Origin: Chitinophaga agri
GTDB taxonomy: Bacteria > Bacteroidota > Bacteroidia > Chitinophagales > Chitinophagaceae
Direction of reading: 5' to 3'
Length of the DNA: 64,000 nt
Assembly: GCF_010093065.1 (NCBI RefSeq)
Contig: NZ_CP048113.1
Location: forward strand, 7,210,001-7,274,000
A model generated the notes under the pieces. The model made no database searches. It saw only the letters and a program-made list of their open reading frames with translations, and was not told where the DNA came from. Below, piece after piece: positions 1 to 8,798 of the stretch. Positions within the stretch are counted from its first letter, which is position 1. Every line of letters starts with the position of its first letter. The translations under genes and the position numbers were made by a program.

Positions 1-114
1 GGAGCCACGATAATAGGAGTCATCCCCGGTTGTTGTAGTATTATTTCTTATGTGATATTATTTTAACATTTTGATGGGGCGGTTTGTTTTATAAGGTTTT
101 TATAGTATGTGTTT

Positions 115-145
115 CATATCTGCTGCTGGAATGGCAGCAGATATG
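115..145. repeat. Perfect inverted repeat (hairpin) upstream of the GH2 gene
   Basis: Two 12-nt arms (115-126 and 134-145) are exact reverse complements around a 7-nt loop. A second, weaker hairpin (GGTAGC/GCTACC) follows at about 162-176. No clear T-run follows either one. They could mark the 3' end of a gene to the left of the window or be leader structure for the GH2 gene. No gene was found in 1-343. Confidence 0.5.
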
Positions 146-343
146 CTCCGGGTATAAGTGGTAGCTTTCCGGCTACCGTAACCCAACCCCATTATCCTAA
201 CCCATTATTTCCAATTAAAATTGTCTTTGTTACATTTAATAACGCCGCCTGTCAATACTATCAGGCATTTCTGTAAAAAGATGTTTTAAAATGTCAGTAT
301 TGCTGCTTAACTTACCCGTCCCCGGTATCCTAAATAACCACGG

Positions 344-3100
344 ATGATGAAACGAATTCCACTGATATGTCTGACGCTTGTCATGGCGCTGCATGCCATG
401 GCACAATCTACTGCAATACAATACCTTTCGGGTACCGGAAGCGATCATACGGTGAACTGGCAGTTCCGCTGTACAGGTGGCAGCAACGCTGGTAAATGGA
501 CGACTATTCCTGTGCCTTCCTGCTGGGAGTTGCAGGGTTTTGGGAAATATGACTATGGATTTGCAAAAGACAGTGTCCGTGGCAAAGAGAGCGGTCTGTA
601 TAAGTATACCTTCCGGGTTCCTGCTGACTGGAAAGGGAAGCAGATCAATATCGTTTTTGAAGGTGTGATGACTGATGCTACTGTGAAGATAAATGGCCAC
701 TCCGCTGGCCCTGTTCATCAGGGCGCCTTTTATGCTTTTAAATACGATATCTCCACAATACTGAAATACGGTAACCAGGACAATCTGCTGGAAGTTACAG
801 TGGATAAACACTCTGCCAATGAATCTGTCAATGAGGCGGAACGTAAAGCTGACTTCTGGATATTCGGAGGCATCTTCCGGCCTGTATTCCTCGAAGCCCT
901 GCCGCCACAGCATATTGAAGCAATTGCCATTGATGCAAAAGCTGATGGTGCATTTCTGGCAAATGTGAAAACAGCCGCGACTGCCGGTATGCAGGTCGTG
1001 ATACAGCTCTATGATAGAGAAAACCGGAAAATAGGAACGCCATTACAGCAACCTATCAGTAATCAGGAGACACCCCTATACGGCCGGTTTGATCATATCA
1101 ATCCCTGGTCATCAGAATTCCCGAACCTGTATATTGCAGAGATATCACTTTTACACAATAACAAAACTATACACACCATCCGCCAGCGATTTGGCTTCCG
1201 CACAGTAGCACTTCGTCAGCGGGATGGCATTTATATCAATGGTGTCAGGATGAAGTTTAAAGGTGTGAACCGTCATTCCTTCAGTCCGGAAACTGGCAGG
1301 ACCACCAGTAAGGCCATCAGCATCGCCGACGTGCTGCTCATCAAAGAGATGAACATGAACGCGGTGCGTATGTCTCACTATCCTCCGGACAAGCACTTCC
1401 TGGATGTATGTGATTCTCTCGGACTTTATGTGATGGACGAACTGGCAGGCTGGCATGGGCACTATAATAACGAAACCGGCGCTAAACTGGTCAGGGAGAT
1501 GATCTCCCATGATGTAAACCATCCATCTGTTGTAATATGGGCGAATGGCAATGAAGGCGGACATAACAAATCGCTCGATCATTTCTTCCCGGAACTCGAC
1601 CCACAGCAACGTCCTGTGGTGCATCCCTGGCAACTGTTCAACGGCATCGAAACACAACACTACCGGGAATATAACTATGGCATCGGCAACTATGAGAACG
1701 GTAGAGAAATAGTAATGCCGACTGAATTTCTTCATGGCCAGTTTGATGGTGGCCATGGTGCCGGACTGGAAGATTACTGGGAGAAGATGTGGCACAACCC
1801 GCTCAGTGCAGGTGGCTTTCTCTGGGATTTTGCAGATCAGGCGGTGGTCAGGAAAGACCTGCATGATTCCCTGGACACTGACCATCACAGAGGCGCAGAT
1901 GGTATCGTCGGACCGCACCATGAAAAGGAAGGTAGCTTTTACACGATCAAACAGGTATGGAGTCCTGTTTACATGGAGCGCAGAGAGATTACGCCTGCCT
2001 TCGATGGTACTTTTAATATCGAAAACCGTTACGCTTTTACCAATCTGAAACAGTGTAAGTTTACCGCCAGTCTTGTTAACCTGGAAAGTGGTCAGCAGGA
2101 TTCCATTGCAGTTTCTGCGCCGGACATACCACCGCTTGAGAAAGGGGTTTTGCGGGTGGTACTGCCCGCCCGCTGGCAGTCTTACGATGTGCTCTATGTC
2201 ACCGTATTTGATACCAATAACAAAGCGCTCTTTACGTGGAGTTATCCGATCATCACGCCACAACAGGTGGTGCAAAAGAGTATTGACACTACCTTTAGTG
2301 GTACGGTATCGCTCTCCGAACAGGGTTCACTGTGGATCGTTACTGCGAATAGCACCCGCCTTTCTTTCAACCGTCATACCGGTTTACTGACCAGTGTGCT
2401 GCATGGCAGGGACAACATCCCTTTTAATAATGGGCCCGTCCTCCAGGAAGGAGAGAATAACTTCGCCGGTTTCACTCATCACTACGAAGGAAGGAACCTG
2501 GTGATCGCATCCACCTTCGACAGAAAGAACAGTTATAACACACTGGAGTGGACGATCTATCCATCCGGTATCGTAAAGATGTGTGTTAAATATTTCCCTT
2601 CCGCGTATTTCACCACGTTCGCAGGTATTAACTTTTCTTTCCCGGAGTCAGCTATAGCAGGGGTAGGATACATGGGGGATGGTCCTTACCGTGTATGGAA
2701 GAACAGATTGAAAGGCAACCGCTTCGGTATCTGGCAGAAGAAACACAACAGTACCGAAACAGGTGAAAGCTGGAACTATCCTGAGTTCAAAGGCTATTAT
2801 GCGAATATGTACTGGTGCGATTTTGTTACTGATAGAACACGTTTCAGGGTATATACAGAGAACGAAGGTCTGTTCCTGCGACTGTTTACACCTGCCAGGA
2901 AAACTGACCAGTGGCATAATTACGAACCTTTATTCCCTTCAGGAGATATTTCATTTATGCAGGGCATCAGTAGCATTGGCACCAAGACGCAGCGGAATGA
3001 AACAACCGGCCCGATGGGTGGCAAAAATATCTTTTATGACTATGAAAAGGAACCCGAAAGAGCCTTGCGAATAGTATTGTACTTTGACTTTAAGAACTAG
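344..3100 (+). CDS. Glycoside hydrolase family 2 protein (beta-galactosidase-like), secreted
   Basis: This 918-residue protein starts with a signal peptide (residues 1-20, ending AMAQ). The order fits large-chain GH2 beta-galactosidases: jelly-roll sugar-binding domain (about 45-185), Ig-like domain (190-285), TIM barrel (290-560) and a C-terminal small-chain-like beta domain (about 665-915). The barrel shows GVNRHSF, RMSHYPP and NGNEGG; E404 is the likely acid/base. E461 in MPTEFLHG is the likely nucleophile, as known for GH2. It would remove terminal galactose, or a related beta-linked sugar, in the periplasm or at the surface. It opens a block of enzymes aimed at pectin-like side chains and is separated from the next gene by about 200 bp. 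Two ATGs (344, 347) are possible. GH2 also contains glucuronidases and mannosidases, so substrate is inferred; the family call is firm. Confidence 0.9.
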   Translation: MMKRIPLICLTLVMALHAMAQSTAIQYLSGTGSDHTVNWQFRCTGGSNAGKWTTIPVPSCWELQGFGKYDYGFAKDSVRGKESGLYKYTFRVPADWKGKQINIVFEGVMTDATVKINGHSAGPVHQGAFYAFKYDISTILKYGNQDNLLEVTVDKHSANESVNEAERKADFWIFGGIFRPVFLEALPPQHIEAIAIDAKADGAFLANVKTAATAGMQVVIQLYDRENRKIGTPLQQPISNQETPLYGRFDHINPWSSEFPNLYIAEISLLHNNKTIHTIRQRFGFRTVALRQRDGIYINGVRMKFKGVNRHSFSPETGRTTSKAISIADVLLIKEMNMNAVRMSHYPPDKHFLDVCDSLGLYVMDELAGWHGHYNNETGAKLVREMISHDVNHPSVVIWANGNEGGHNKSLDHFFPELDPQQRPVVHPWQLFNGIETQHYREYNYGIGNYENGREIVMPTEFLHGQFDGGHGAGLEDYWEKMWHNPLSAGGFLWDFADQAVVRKDLHDSLDTDHHRGADGIVGPHHEKEGSFYTIKQVWSPVYMERREITPAFDGTFNIENRYAFTNLKQCKFTASLVNLESGQQDSIAVSAPDIPPLEKGVLRVVLPARWQSYDVLYVTVFDTNNKALFTWSYPIITPQQVVQKSIDTTFSGTVSLSEQGSLWIVTANSTRLSFNRHTGLLTSVLHGRDNIPFNNGPVLQEGENNFAGFTHHYEGRNLVIASTFDRKNSYNTLEWTIYPSGIVKMCVKYFPSAYFTTFAGINFSFPESAIAGVGYMGDGPYRVWKNRLKGNRFGIWQKKHNSTETGESWNYPEFKGYYANMYWCDFVTDRTRFRVYTENEGLFLRLFTPARKTDQWHNYEPLFPSGDISFMQGISSIGTKTQRNETTGPMGGKNIFYDYEKEPERALRIVLYFDFKN

Positions 3101-3240
3101 GTATCAGGAATCAGGATTTTGTACTAATAACCTTAAAACATGCATGTCTCCTTGTATTCAGCTTTGTACCCTTTTGGGGCCAATCATACCTGTTCATATG
3201 TGAGACTTACCCATTCCTGATACCCGATTCCTCATTCAAA
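3101..3240. repeat. Long-range inverted repeat built from AGGAATC-type motifs
   Basis: GTATCAGGAAT at 3101-3111, directly after the GH2 stop codon, is the exact reverse complement of 3213-3223. Further GATTCC/GGAATC copies lie beside each arm. About 100 nt separates the arms. Similar AGGAAT-rich inverted pairs occur at 25050-25204 and 36239-36470, so this is a small dispersed intergenic family. Confidence 0.5.
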
Positions 3241-3306
3241 AAAAGACACCATAGGATGATCTCTCTGCCATTTTAAACTAGATTCCCCTCCGTTTAATGC
3301 CATGTT

Positions 3307-4701
3307 ATGAAAAAAACGTTCCGATTCCTGCTGCTCCTGATGAGTGGCGCCTGTCTCTTTTACACCCATTTGCTACAGGCACAGCAAACGTCTGACAGCG
3401 CCTACAGACGTCCACTTAAAACCGTACTGGCTGATATTGAAAAGAAATATGGCATACAGATCCGGTATAATGAGAAGCTGGTGGCCAACAGGTATGTCAC
3501 TTATGCTGACTGGCGCTATCGTCCTACACTCGAAGCGACGCTGGATAATGTGCTGTCTCCGCTCGACCTCAAAGTGAAAAAGGATAAAGGCATTTATAAA
3601 TTAAGTGAATACGAATATTATCGCTGGGCCGTTGCCGATGGCTGGGCGGAGCTGGATAGGATCGCGGCTCAATATAAAGATCAACAGGAGTGGGAACAAA
3701 GAAAGGCACAGTTGAAACCCTGTTTACTGGAGGCGCTGCAACTTTCCCCAATGCCTGCTGCACCCCCTTCCAAACCCATTATCACGCCTGAAAGAAAATA
3801 CGATGGATATACCGTATCCAATATTGCTATAGAGATCTTACCCGGACTATACATCAATGGTTCTTTGTATAAACCGGCAAAGATCAAAGGTAAGATCCCT
3901 GTGATCCTGAATCCTGATGGACACTGGCAGCAGCAGCGCTACCGTCCTGATTGTCAATACCGCTGTGCCGCGCTGGCACGTATGGGTGCTATCGCGTTCA
4001 GCTACGATCTCTTTGCCTGGGGTGAATCCCAGCTCCAGTTTGAAGAAGCCGATCACCGTAAAAGTCTGGCGATGACAATACAGGCACTTGGCACTATCCG
4101 CATACTGGATTATCTCTTATCGCTGAAGATAGCAGATCCTGACAGGGTCGGCATCACGGGTGGATCAGGAGCCGGTAGTCATACCGTACTGATGTCCGCA
4201 ATAGATGATCGTATTAAGGTCAGTGCTCCTGTTGTCGCTATCAGCTCTTACTTCTATGGTGGTTGTCCATGTGAAAGCGGTATGCCGATCCATGCCTGTG
4301 GCGGTCGTACAGATAATGTGGAGATCGCTGCGATGGCAGCACCTCATCCCCAGTTGTTAGTCAGCGATGGTGGTGACTGGACAGATAAAACGCCCGAACA
4401 CGACTATCCTTATTTACAGAAAATATATGGTTACTACGGTAAAGCGGATCAGGTGAGTAATGTACACCTGCCTGCCGAAGGACACGACTTTGGCATCAAT
4501 AAGCGTAATGCAGTATACGATTTTATGGCGAAGCATCTAGCGCTGGATCGTGCCGCCGCAGATGAATCGAAGATCACTATTGAGAAAGTACCTGCTATGT
4601 ATGTATTCGGAGAAAAAGGAGAACAGCTGCCTGCAAATGCTATTCATGGTTTTGCACAGCTGGAGCGGATATGGAAACAGGCCACAAATACATCGAAATG
4701 A
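3307..4701 (+). CDS. Secreted alpha/beta-hydrolase (acetyl-xylan-esterase-like) with N-terminal STN-like domain
   Basis: The 464-residue product has a signal peptide (about 1-26). Residues 35-98 resemble the STN domain of SusC and other TonB receptors: RPLKTVLADIEKKYGI, a YNEKL turn, then an LEATLDNVLSPLDL helix and strand. The rest is an alpha/beta-hydrolase: oxyanion-side HWQQQ region, nucleophile elbow GGSGAG with S287, an acid near D354/D357 and EGHDFG with H393. This suggests removal of acetyl or other acyl groups from a polysaccharide, in step with the neighbouring glycosidases. Its stop overlaps the next start (ATGA at 4698-4701), so the two are probably translationally coupled. The STN-hydrolase combination is unusual; STN normally passes signals or docks in the periplasm. 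Ester substrate is unknown. Confidence 0.75.
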   Translation: MKKTFRFLLLLMSGACLFYTHLLQAQQTSDSAYRRPLKTVLADIEKKYGIQIRYNEKLVANRYVTYADWRYRPTLEATLDNVLSPLDLKVKKDKGIYKLSEYEYYRWAVADGWAELDRIAAQYKDQQEWEQRKAQLKPCLLEALQLSPMPAAPPSKPIITPERKYDGYTVSNIAIEILPGLYINGSLYKPAKIKGKIPVILNPDGHWQQQRYRPDCQYRCAALARMGAIAFSYDLFAWGESQLQFEEADHRKSLAMTIQALGTIRILDYLLSLKIADPDRVGITGGSGAGSHTVLMSAIDDRIKVSAPVVAISSYFYGGCPCESGMPIHACGGRTDNVEIAAMAAPHPQLLVSDGGDWTDKTPEHDYPYLQKIYGYYGKADQVSNVHLPAEGHDFGINKRNAVYDFMAKHLALDRAAADESKITIEKVPAMYVFGEKGEQLPANAIHGFAQLERIWKQATNTSK

Positions 4702-6581
4702 AAAGAGGCTTTATAATCGCTTGTTTGTGCCTGTGGATGTTACCCTTGCAGGCTGCTGATATTTATGTAGCGGTCACTGGTAACGATCACCATCCTGGTA
4801 CAGCTGCTCAGCCTAAGGCAACGCTCAGTGCCGCATTGAAACTGGCAAGAGAATTAAGAAGACTGGATGATGCCAGTATAAAGAACGGTATTCATATCAT
4901 CATTAAAGGAGGTACGTACACGCTATATGAACCTGTTTTTATCAGGCCTGAAGATGCTGGTACCGTGGGTAGTCCTACTATTATTGAAGCGGCGCCGGGA
5001 GAACGCCCTGTATTCAGCGGTGGCGTACGCATCACCGGCTGGCGTCCATCTGCTGCTAACCGTAAAATATGGGTAGCAGATGTTCCGGTGACAGGTATTG
5101 ACGGATTTAATTTCCGGCAGCTCTGGGTCAATCATGCGAAGGCGGTCAGAGCAAAGGATATGCCCGGCGATAGTATGCGCCGCATTCTCTCCTGGGATCA
5201 TGCAGGCGGCACCTGTTGGGTGCCTTCTTCCGCGATACGCGGATTAGACAAGGCCCCCGGACTGGAAATGTTCATTCACCAGTGGTGGGCTATTGCAAAC
5301 CTGCGTATTAAAAGTATGCGGGTCGCAGGCGATAGTACATTACTCGCCTTTCATGAGCCGGAAAGTAAAATACAATCAGCGCATCCCTGGCCTGCGCCCT
5401 GGATATCAAAGGCGTCGGGTAATTCTGCCTTCCTGCTAACGAATGCCTTACCGCTACTGGATGAACCAGGTGAGTGGTACCTGGATGTGAAGGCCCAAAA
5501 GCTCTACTACTGGCCCCGTTCACAGGAAGATCTCTCTGCTGCGAACGTCACAGCTCCTTTACTGGAATCACTGATCACGGTACAGGGTACCTTAGATCAT
5601 CCTGTGTCACATATACACTTCAGGGGCATCGCCTTTCAGCATACTACCTGGCTACGTCCTTCTGTAAAAGGACATGTTCCCTTACAAGCGGGACTTTTCC
5701 TGCTGGATGCCTATAAACTGGATATCCCGGGCACGCCCGATAAAAAAGGATTGGAGAACCAGGCCTGGGTAGGGCGTCCGCCGGCGGCTGTAGATGTCGC
5801 TTATGCCGAAGCCGTTAACTTCACGGGCTGCCGGTTTGAACACCTGGCATCCACTGGTCTTGATTACCGGATAGGTTGTCATAACGATACGGTGACGGGC
5901 AATCTGTTCAGGGATATTGGTGGAACTGGTATTCAGTTAGGGACCTATTCTGATGAAGCGACCGAAGCACATCTGCCTTATCAGCCACAGGACAGGAGGG
6001 TGGTTTGTCATCAGCTGTTCATTGCCAATAACCTTATCACGGATGTAACGAATGAAGACTGGGGAACACTGGGTATCAGTGCCGGTTATGTAAGGGATGT
6101 CACCATCACACACAATGAAGTGAGCGAAGTCTCCTATACTGGCATCAGTGTTGGCTGGGGTTGGACAAAGACGATCAATGTGATGAGCAATAACAGGATC
6201 ATCGCTAACAAGATCCATCACTATGCGCGTCATATGTATGATGTCGCGGGTATCTATACATTGTCTGCCCAACCCGGCTCAGTGATCAGTTACAATTATA
6301 TTGACAGTATATATAAGGCGCCATATGCGCATCTTCCGCAGCACTGGTTCTATCTGTATACAGATGAAGGCACTGCCTATTATACAGTCAATAATAACTG
6401 GTGTCCTGCGGAGAAGTTCCTGCAAAATGCAAATGGTCCGAACAACGTATGGGCGCATAACGGCCCCCAGGTAAGTGACAGCATTAAATACAGTGCCGGA
6501 CTCGAAGCGCCCTATCACTATCTGTTATCAGAAAAGGCAGTACCTGCTGTCGCACGATCTATCAATCAATATCAACAATAA
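4698..6581 (+). CDS. Secreted right-handed parallel beta-helix protein (polysaccharide lyase/hydrolase-like)
   Basis: Start chosen at 4698, where ATG overlaps the upstream stop and gives MKRGFIIACLCLWMLPLQA, a clean signal peptide; an ATG 27 nt upstream would add residues before it. The 627-residue protein begins with DIYVAVTGND, the classic entry strand of secreted beta-helix proteins. It then shows many coil-like turns with N, G and D spacing, such as FTGCRFEHL, NLFRDIGGTGIQLG, ITHNEVSEVSYTGISVG and NRIIANKIHHY. These match the right-handed beta-helix (pectate-lyase-like) superfamily used by galacturonan-active enzymes and by several GH families. Catalytic residues cannot be assigned by eye. 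Position between an esterase and a rhamnosidase supports a pectin-type backbone or side-chain role. It lies 12 nt before the next gene. Confidence 0.75.
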   Translation: MKRGFIIACLCLWMLPLQAADIYVAVTGNDHHPGTAAQPKATLSAALKLARELRRLDDASIKNGIHIIIKGGTYTLYEPVFIRPEDAGTVGSPTIIEAAPGERPVFSGGVRITGWRPSAANRKIWVADVPVTGIDGFNFRQLWVNHAKAVRAKDMPGDSMRRILSWDHAGGTCWVPSSAIRGLDKAPGLEMFIHQWWAIANLRIKSMRVAGDSTLLAFHEPESKIQSAHPWPAPWISKASGNSAFLLTNALPLLDEPGEWYLDVKAQKLYYWPRSQEDLSAANVTAPLLESLITVQGTLDHPVSHIHFRGIAFQHTTWLRPSVKGHVPLQAGLFLLDAYKLDIPGTPDKKGLENQAWVGRPPAAVDVAYAEAVNFTGCRFEHLASTGLDYRIGCHNDTVTGNLFRDIGGTGIQLGTYSDEATEAHLPYQPQDRRVVCHQLFIANNLITDVTNEDWGTLGISAGYVRDVTITHNEVSEVSYTGISVGWGWTKTINVMSNNRIIANKIHHYARHMYDVAGIYTLSAQPGSVISYNYIDSIYKAPYAHLPQHWFYLYTDEGTAYYTVNNNWCPAEKFLQNANGPNNVWAHNGPQVSDSIKYSAGLEAPYHYLLSEKAVPAVARSINQYQQ

Positions 6582-6593
6582 AGGCCACGGCTT

Positions 6594-8798
6594 ATGAAAA
6601 ATATGTTAATTAAAACCTGCCCGCTGATCTTACTCTTATTTACACTCTGTCAGCAACTGCCTGCACAGTCGGCCGCTACCTGGATCTGGTATCCCGGCGA
6701 CTTCGAGATCTGGCTGAGTAATAACATGCAGAACCGTCGTACGGAACGAGGCACTTTCTTTCCCGTATTCTGGAAATATGACAGTCATTATCCACTGATA
6801 GATTTTCACAGGAACTTTATCCTCTCTGCACCAGAGGAAGTAAAGATATATGCAGAAGGTATTTATAACGTGAAGCTGGATGGAAAGCCGCTGGAAGGTG
6901 CCCCTAAACAGATCACAGTACCGGCAGGGCAGCATCGTATCAATGTGAAGGTGTTTAATCAGGCGAGTGTACCGGCTATATATGTCTCGGGAAAAACGAT
7001 CGTATCTGATACGAGCTGGCTGGTCACCTTTGAAGATAAGGAGTGGATAGATGAAACAGGCAAGACCTCGGACGTCTCTGCCACGAAATGGCTGAATGCA
7101 GGAAGGTGGTATTTCAATACGCCGGACGCATTACCGTCAGCGTGCAAACTGCCGGTCACTGTCCAGCATGCCATTAGTGTCACTAAAAACAGTAATAGTA
7201 CATTGATGGACTTTGGCAGAGAAACCTTCGGCTTTATCCGCCTTCATGGACTACAGGGTACCGGGAATATCGCATTGTATTACGGCGAAAGTAAAGAAGA
7301 GGCCCTGAGTGAAAAAGCGGCGGAGACCCTGGACAGATTATCTTTTCACCATCAGCAAAAGGCTGATTCCATCATGCCTTTGTCCAAAGCATTCCGGTAT
7401 GTGAATATGGTGACCAGTGGCGATATAAAAGTGGATAGTGTGTCAATGTTATACGAACACGCAGGCCTGAAAGAGAGAGGTAGTTTCCGTTGTTCCGATG
7501 AGGAAGTCAATCGTATATACGACGTTTCTAAATACACCTTCGGGCTCAATACCCGTGAGTTTTTCATTGACGGTATTAAACGGGATCGCTGGGTATGGAG
7601 TGGTGATGCCTATCAGAGTTATCTGATGAACTACTACCTGTACTTTGATAGTCCGACAGTGGCGAGGACCATGCTAGCATTAAGAGGTAAAGACCCTGTT
7701 ACCAGTCATATCAACACTATTATGGACTACACATTCTACTGGTTTCTGGGGATATATGATTACTATCTGTACACAGGTGATCAATCATTTATCCGGCAGT
7801 TCTATCCACGTATGCAGACAATGATGGAGTATTGTCTCGGCAGGAGGAATAAGGACGGTCTGATGGAAGGCCTGCCGGGTGACTGGATCTTTATAGACTG
7901 GGCGGATGGACTCAGTAAGACAGGAGCAGTAAGTTTTGAACAGTTATTGTTGTGCCGTAGTCTGGAGACCATGGGGCTTTGTGCAGATATTGTGGGTGAG
8001 AAAGGCGATGCAGATAGGTATCATCAATATGCAGCTGTGCTAAAAAAGCAATTGTTTGATCTGTATTGGAATGATCAGCAACAGGCGCTGGTACATAGCC
8101 GCGTAAATGGCAAACAAACGGCAAATGTGACACGCTATGCGAACATGTTCGCTATCTTCTATGATTATTTCACCCAGCAGCAAAAGGAATCGGTGAAGCA
8201 TGCTGTCTTATTGAACGACAGTATTCAACGTATCACTACACCTTACATGCGTTTCTACGAACTGGAAGCACTGTGCGCGATGGGAGAGCAGTCCTACGTA
8301 TTAAAGGAAATGAAAGACTACTGGGGCGGTATGCTCAAACTGGGAGCGACCAGCTTCTGGGAAGAATATAATCCTGCAAAGCATGGAGTGGAGCACTTTG
8401 CCATGTATGGGAGGCCATTTGGCAAAAGTCTCTGTCATGCCTGGGGAGCCAGTCCGCTGTACCTGCTGGGTAAATATTACCTGGGCGTAAAACCTACGTC
8501 ACCTGGATATGCAACCTACACAGTGCAGCCGGCACTTGGTGGATTAAAATGGATAGAAGGCAAGGTGCCTACACCCCAGGGTGATATTGCAGTGTATTGC
8601 AGTACGGAAGAAATAAAGGTGACCACTGTGGATGGTACAGGTTTGTTGCGCTTCCGCAGTAAAACAAAGCCGGTATGTAAAACAGGTTCGATCAGTGCGA
8701 AGGGAGACAACTGGTATGAAATGACAATGCAACCGGCCACGTCTTACGTAGTCGCCTATCAGTCACTTAAAGAAGAACAACATGGAAAAAGGAAATAA
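6594..8798 (+). CDS. Alpha-L-rhamnosidase-like glycoside hydrolase (GH78-type)
   Basis: A 734-residue secreted protein with a signal peptide (about 1-25). N-terminal beta-sandwich domains (about 30-290) precede an (alpha/alpha)6 barrel (about 295-640) and a C-terminal beta domain that includes GGLKWIEGKVPTPQG, as in GH78 enzymes. The stretch FFIDGIKRDRWVWSGDAY (residues 323-340) corresponds to the GH78 acid region with DxxxRD and GDA. SFWEEYNP (587-594) corresponds to the conserved Glu segment. The acid region differs from the usual DCPQRDER form, so this is a divergent member. The expected role is release of terminal alpha-L-rhamnose from rhamnogalacturonan or glycosides. The 3' end overlaps the following gene by 17 nt, which argues for one transcript. 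Confidence 0.8.
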   Translation: MKNMLIKTCPLILLLFTLCQQLPAQSAATWIWYPGDFEIWLSNNMQNRRTERGTFFPVFWKYDSHYPLIDFHRNFILSAPEEVKIYAEGIYNVKLDGKPLEGAPKQITVPAGQHRINVKVFNQASVPAIYVSGKTIVSDTSWLVTFEDKEWIDETGKTSDVSATKWLNAGRWYFNTPDALPSACKLPVTVQHAISVTKNSNSTLMDFGRETFGFIRLHGLQGTGNIALYYGESKEEALSEKAAETLDRLSFHHQQKADSIMPLSKAFRYVNMVTSGDIKVDSVSMLYEHAGLKERGSFRCSDEEVNRIYDVSKYTFGLNTREFFIDGIKRDRWVWSGDAYQSYLMNYYLYFDSPTVARTMLALRGKDPVTSHINTIMDYTFYWFLGIYDYYLYTGDQSFIRQFYPRMQTMMEYCLGRRNKDGLMEGLPGDWIFIDWADGLSKTGAVSFEQLLLCRSLETMGLCADIVGEKGDADRYHQYAAVLKKQLFDLYWNDQQQALVHSRVNGKQTANVTRYANMFAIFYDYFTQQQKESVKHAVLLNDSIQRITTPYMRFYELEALCAMGEQSYVLKEMKDYWGGMLKLGATSFWEEYNPAKHGVEHFAMYGRPFGKSLCHAWGASPLYLLGKYYLGVKPTSPGYATYTVQPALGGLKWIEGKVPTPQGDIAVYCSTEEIKVTTVDGTGLLRFRSKTKPVCKTGSISAKGDNWYEMTMQPATSYVVAYQSLKEEQHGKRK

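Noticed and set aside
1151..2275. 374-codon minus-strand frame inside the GH2 gene
   Set aside because: Antisense shadow of a strongly supported enzyme gene; composition is implausible and no motif is present.
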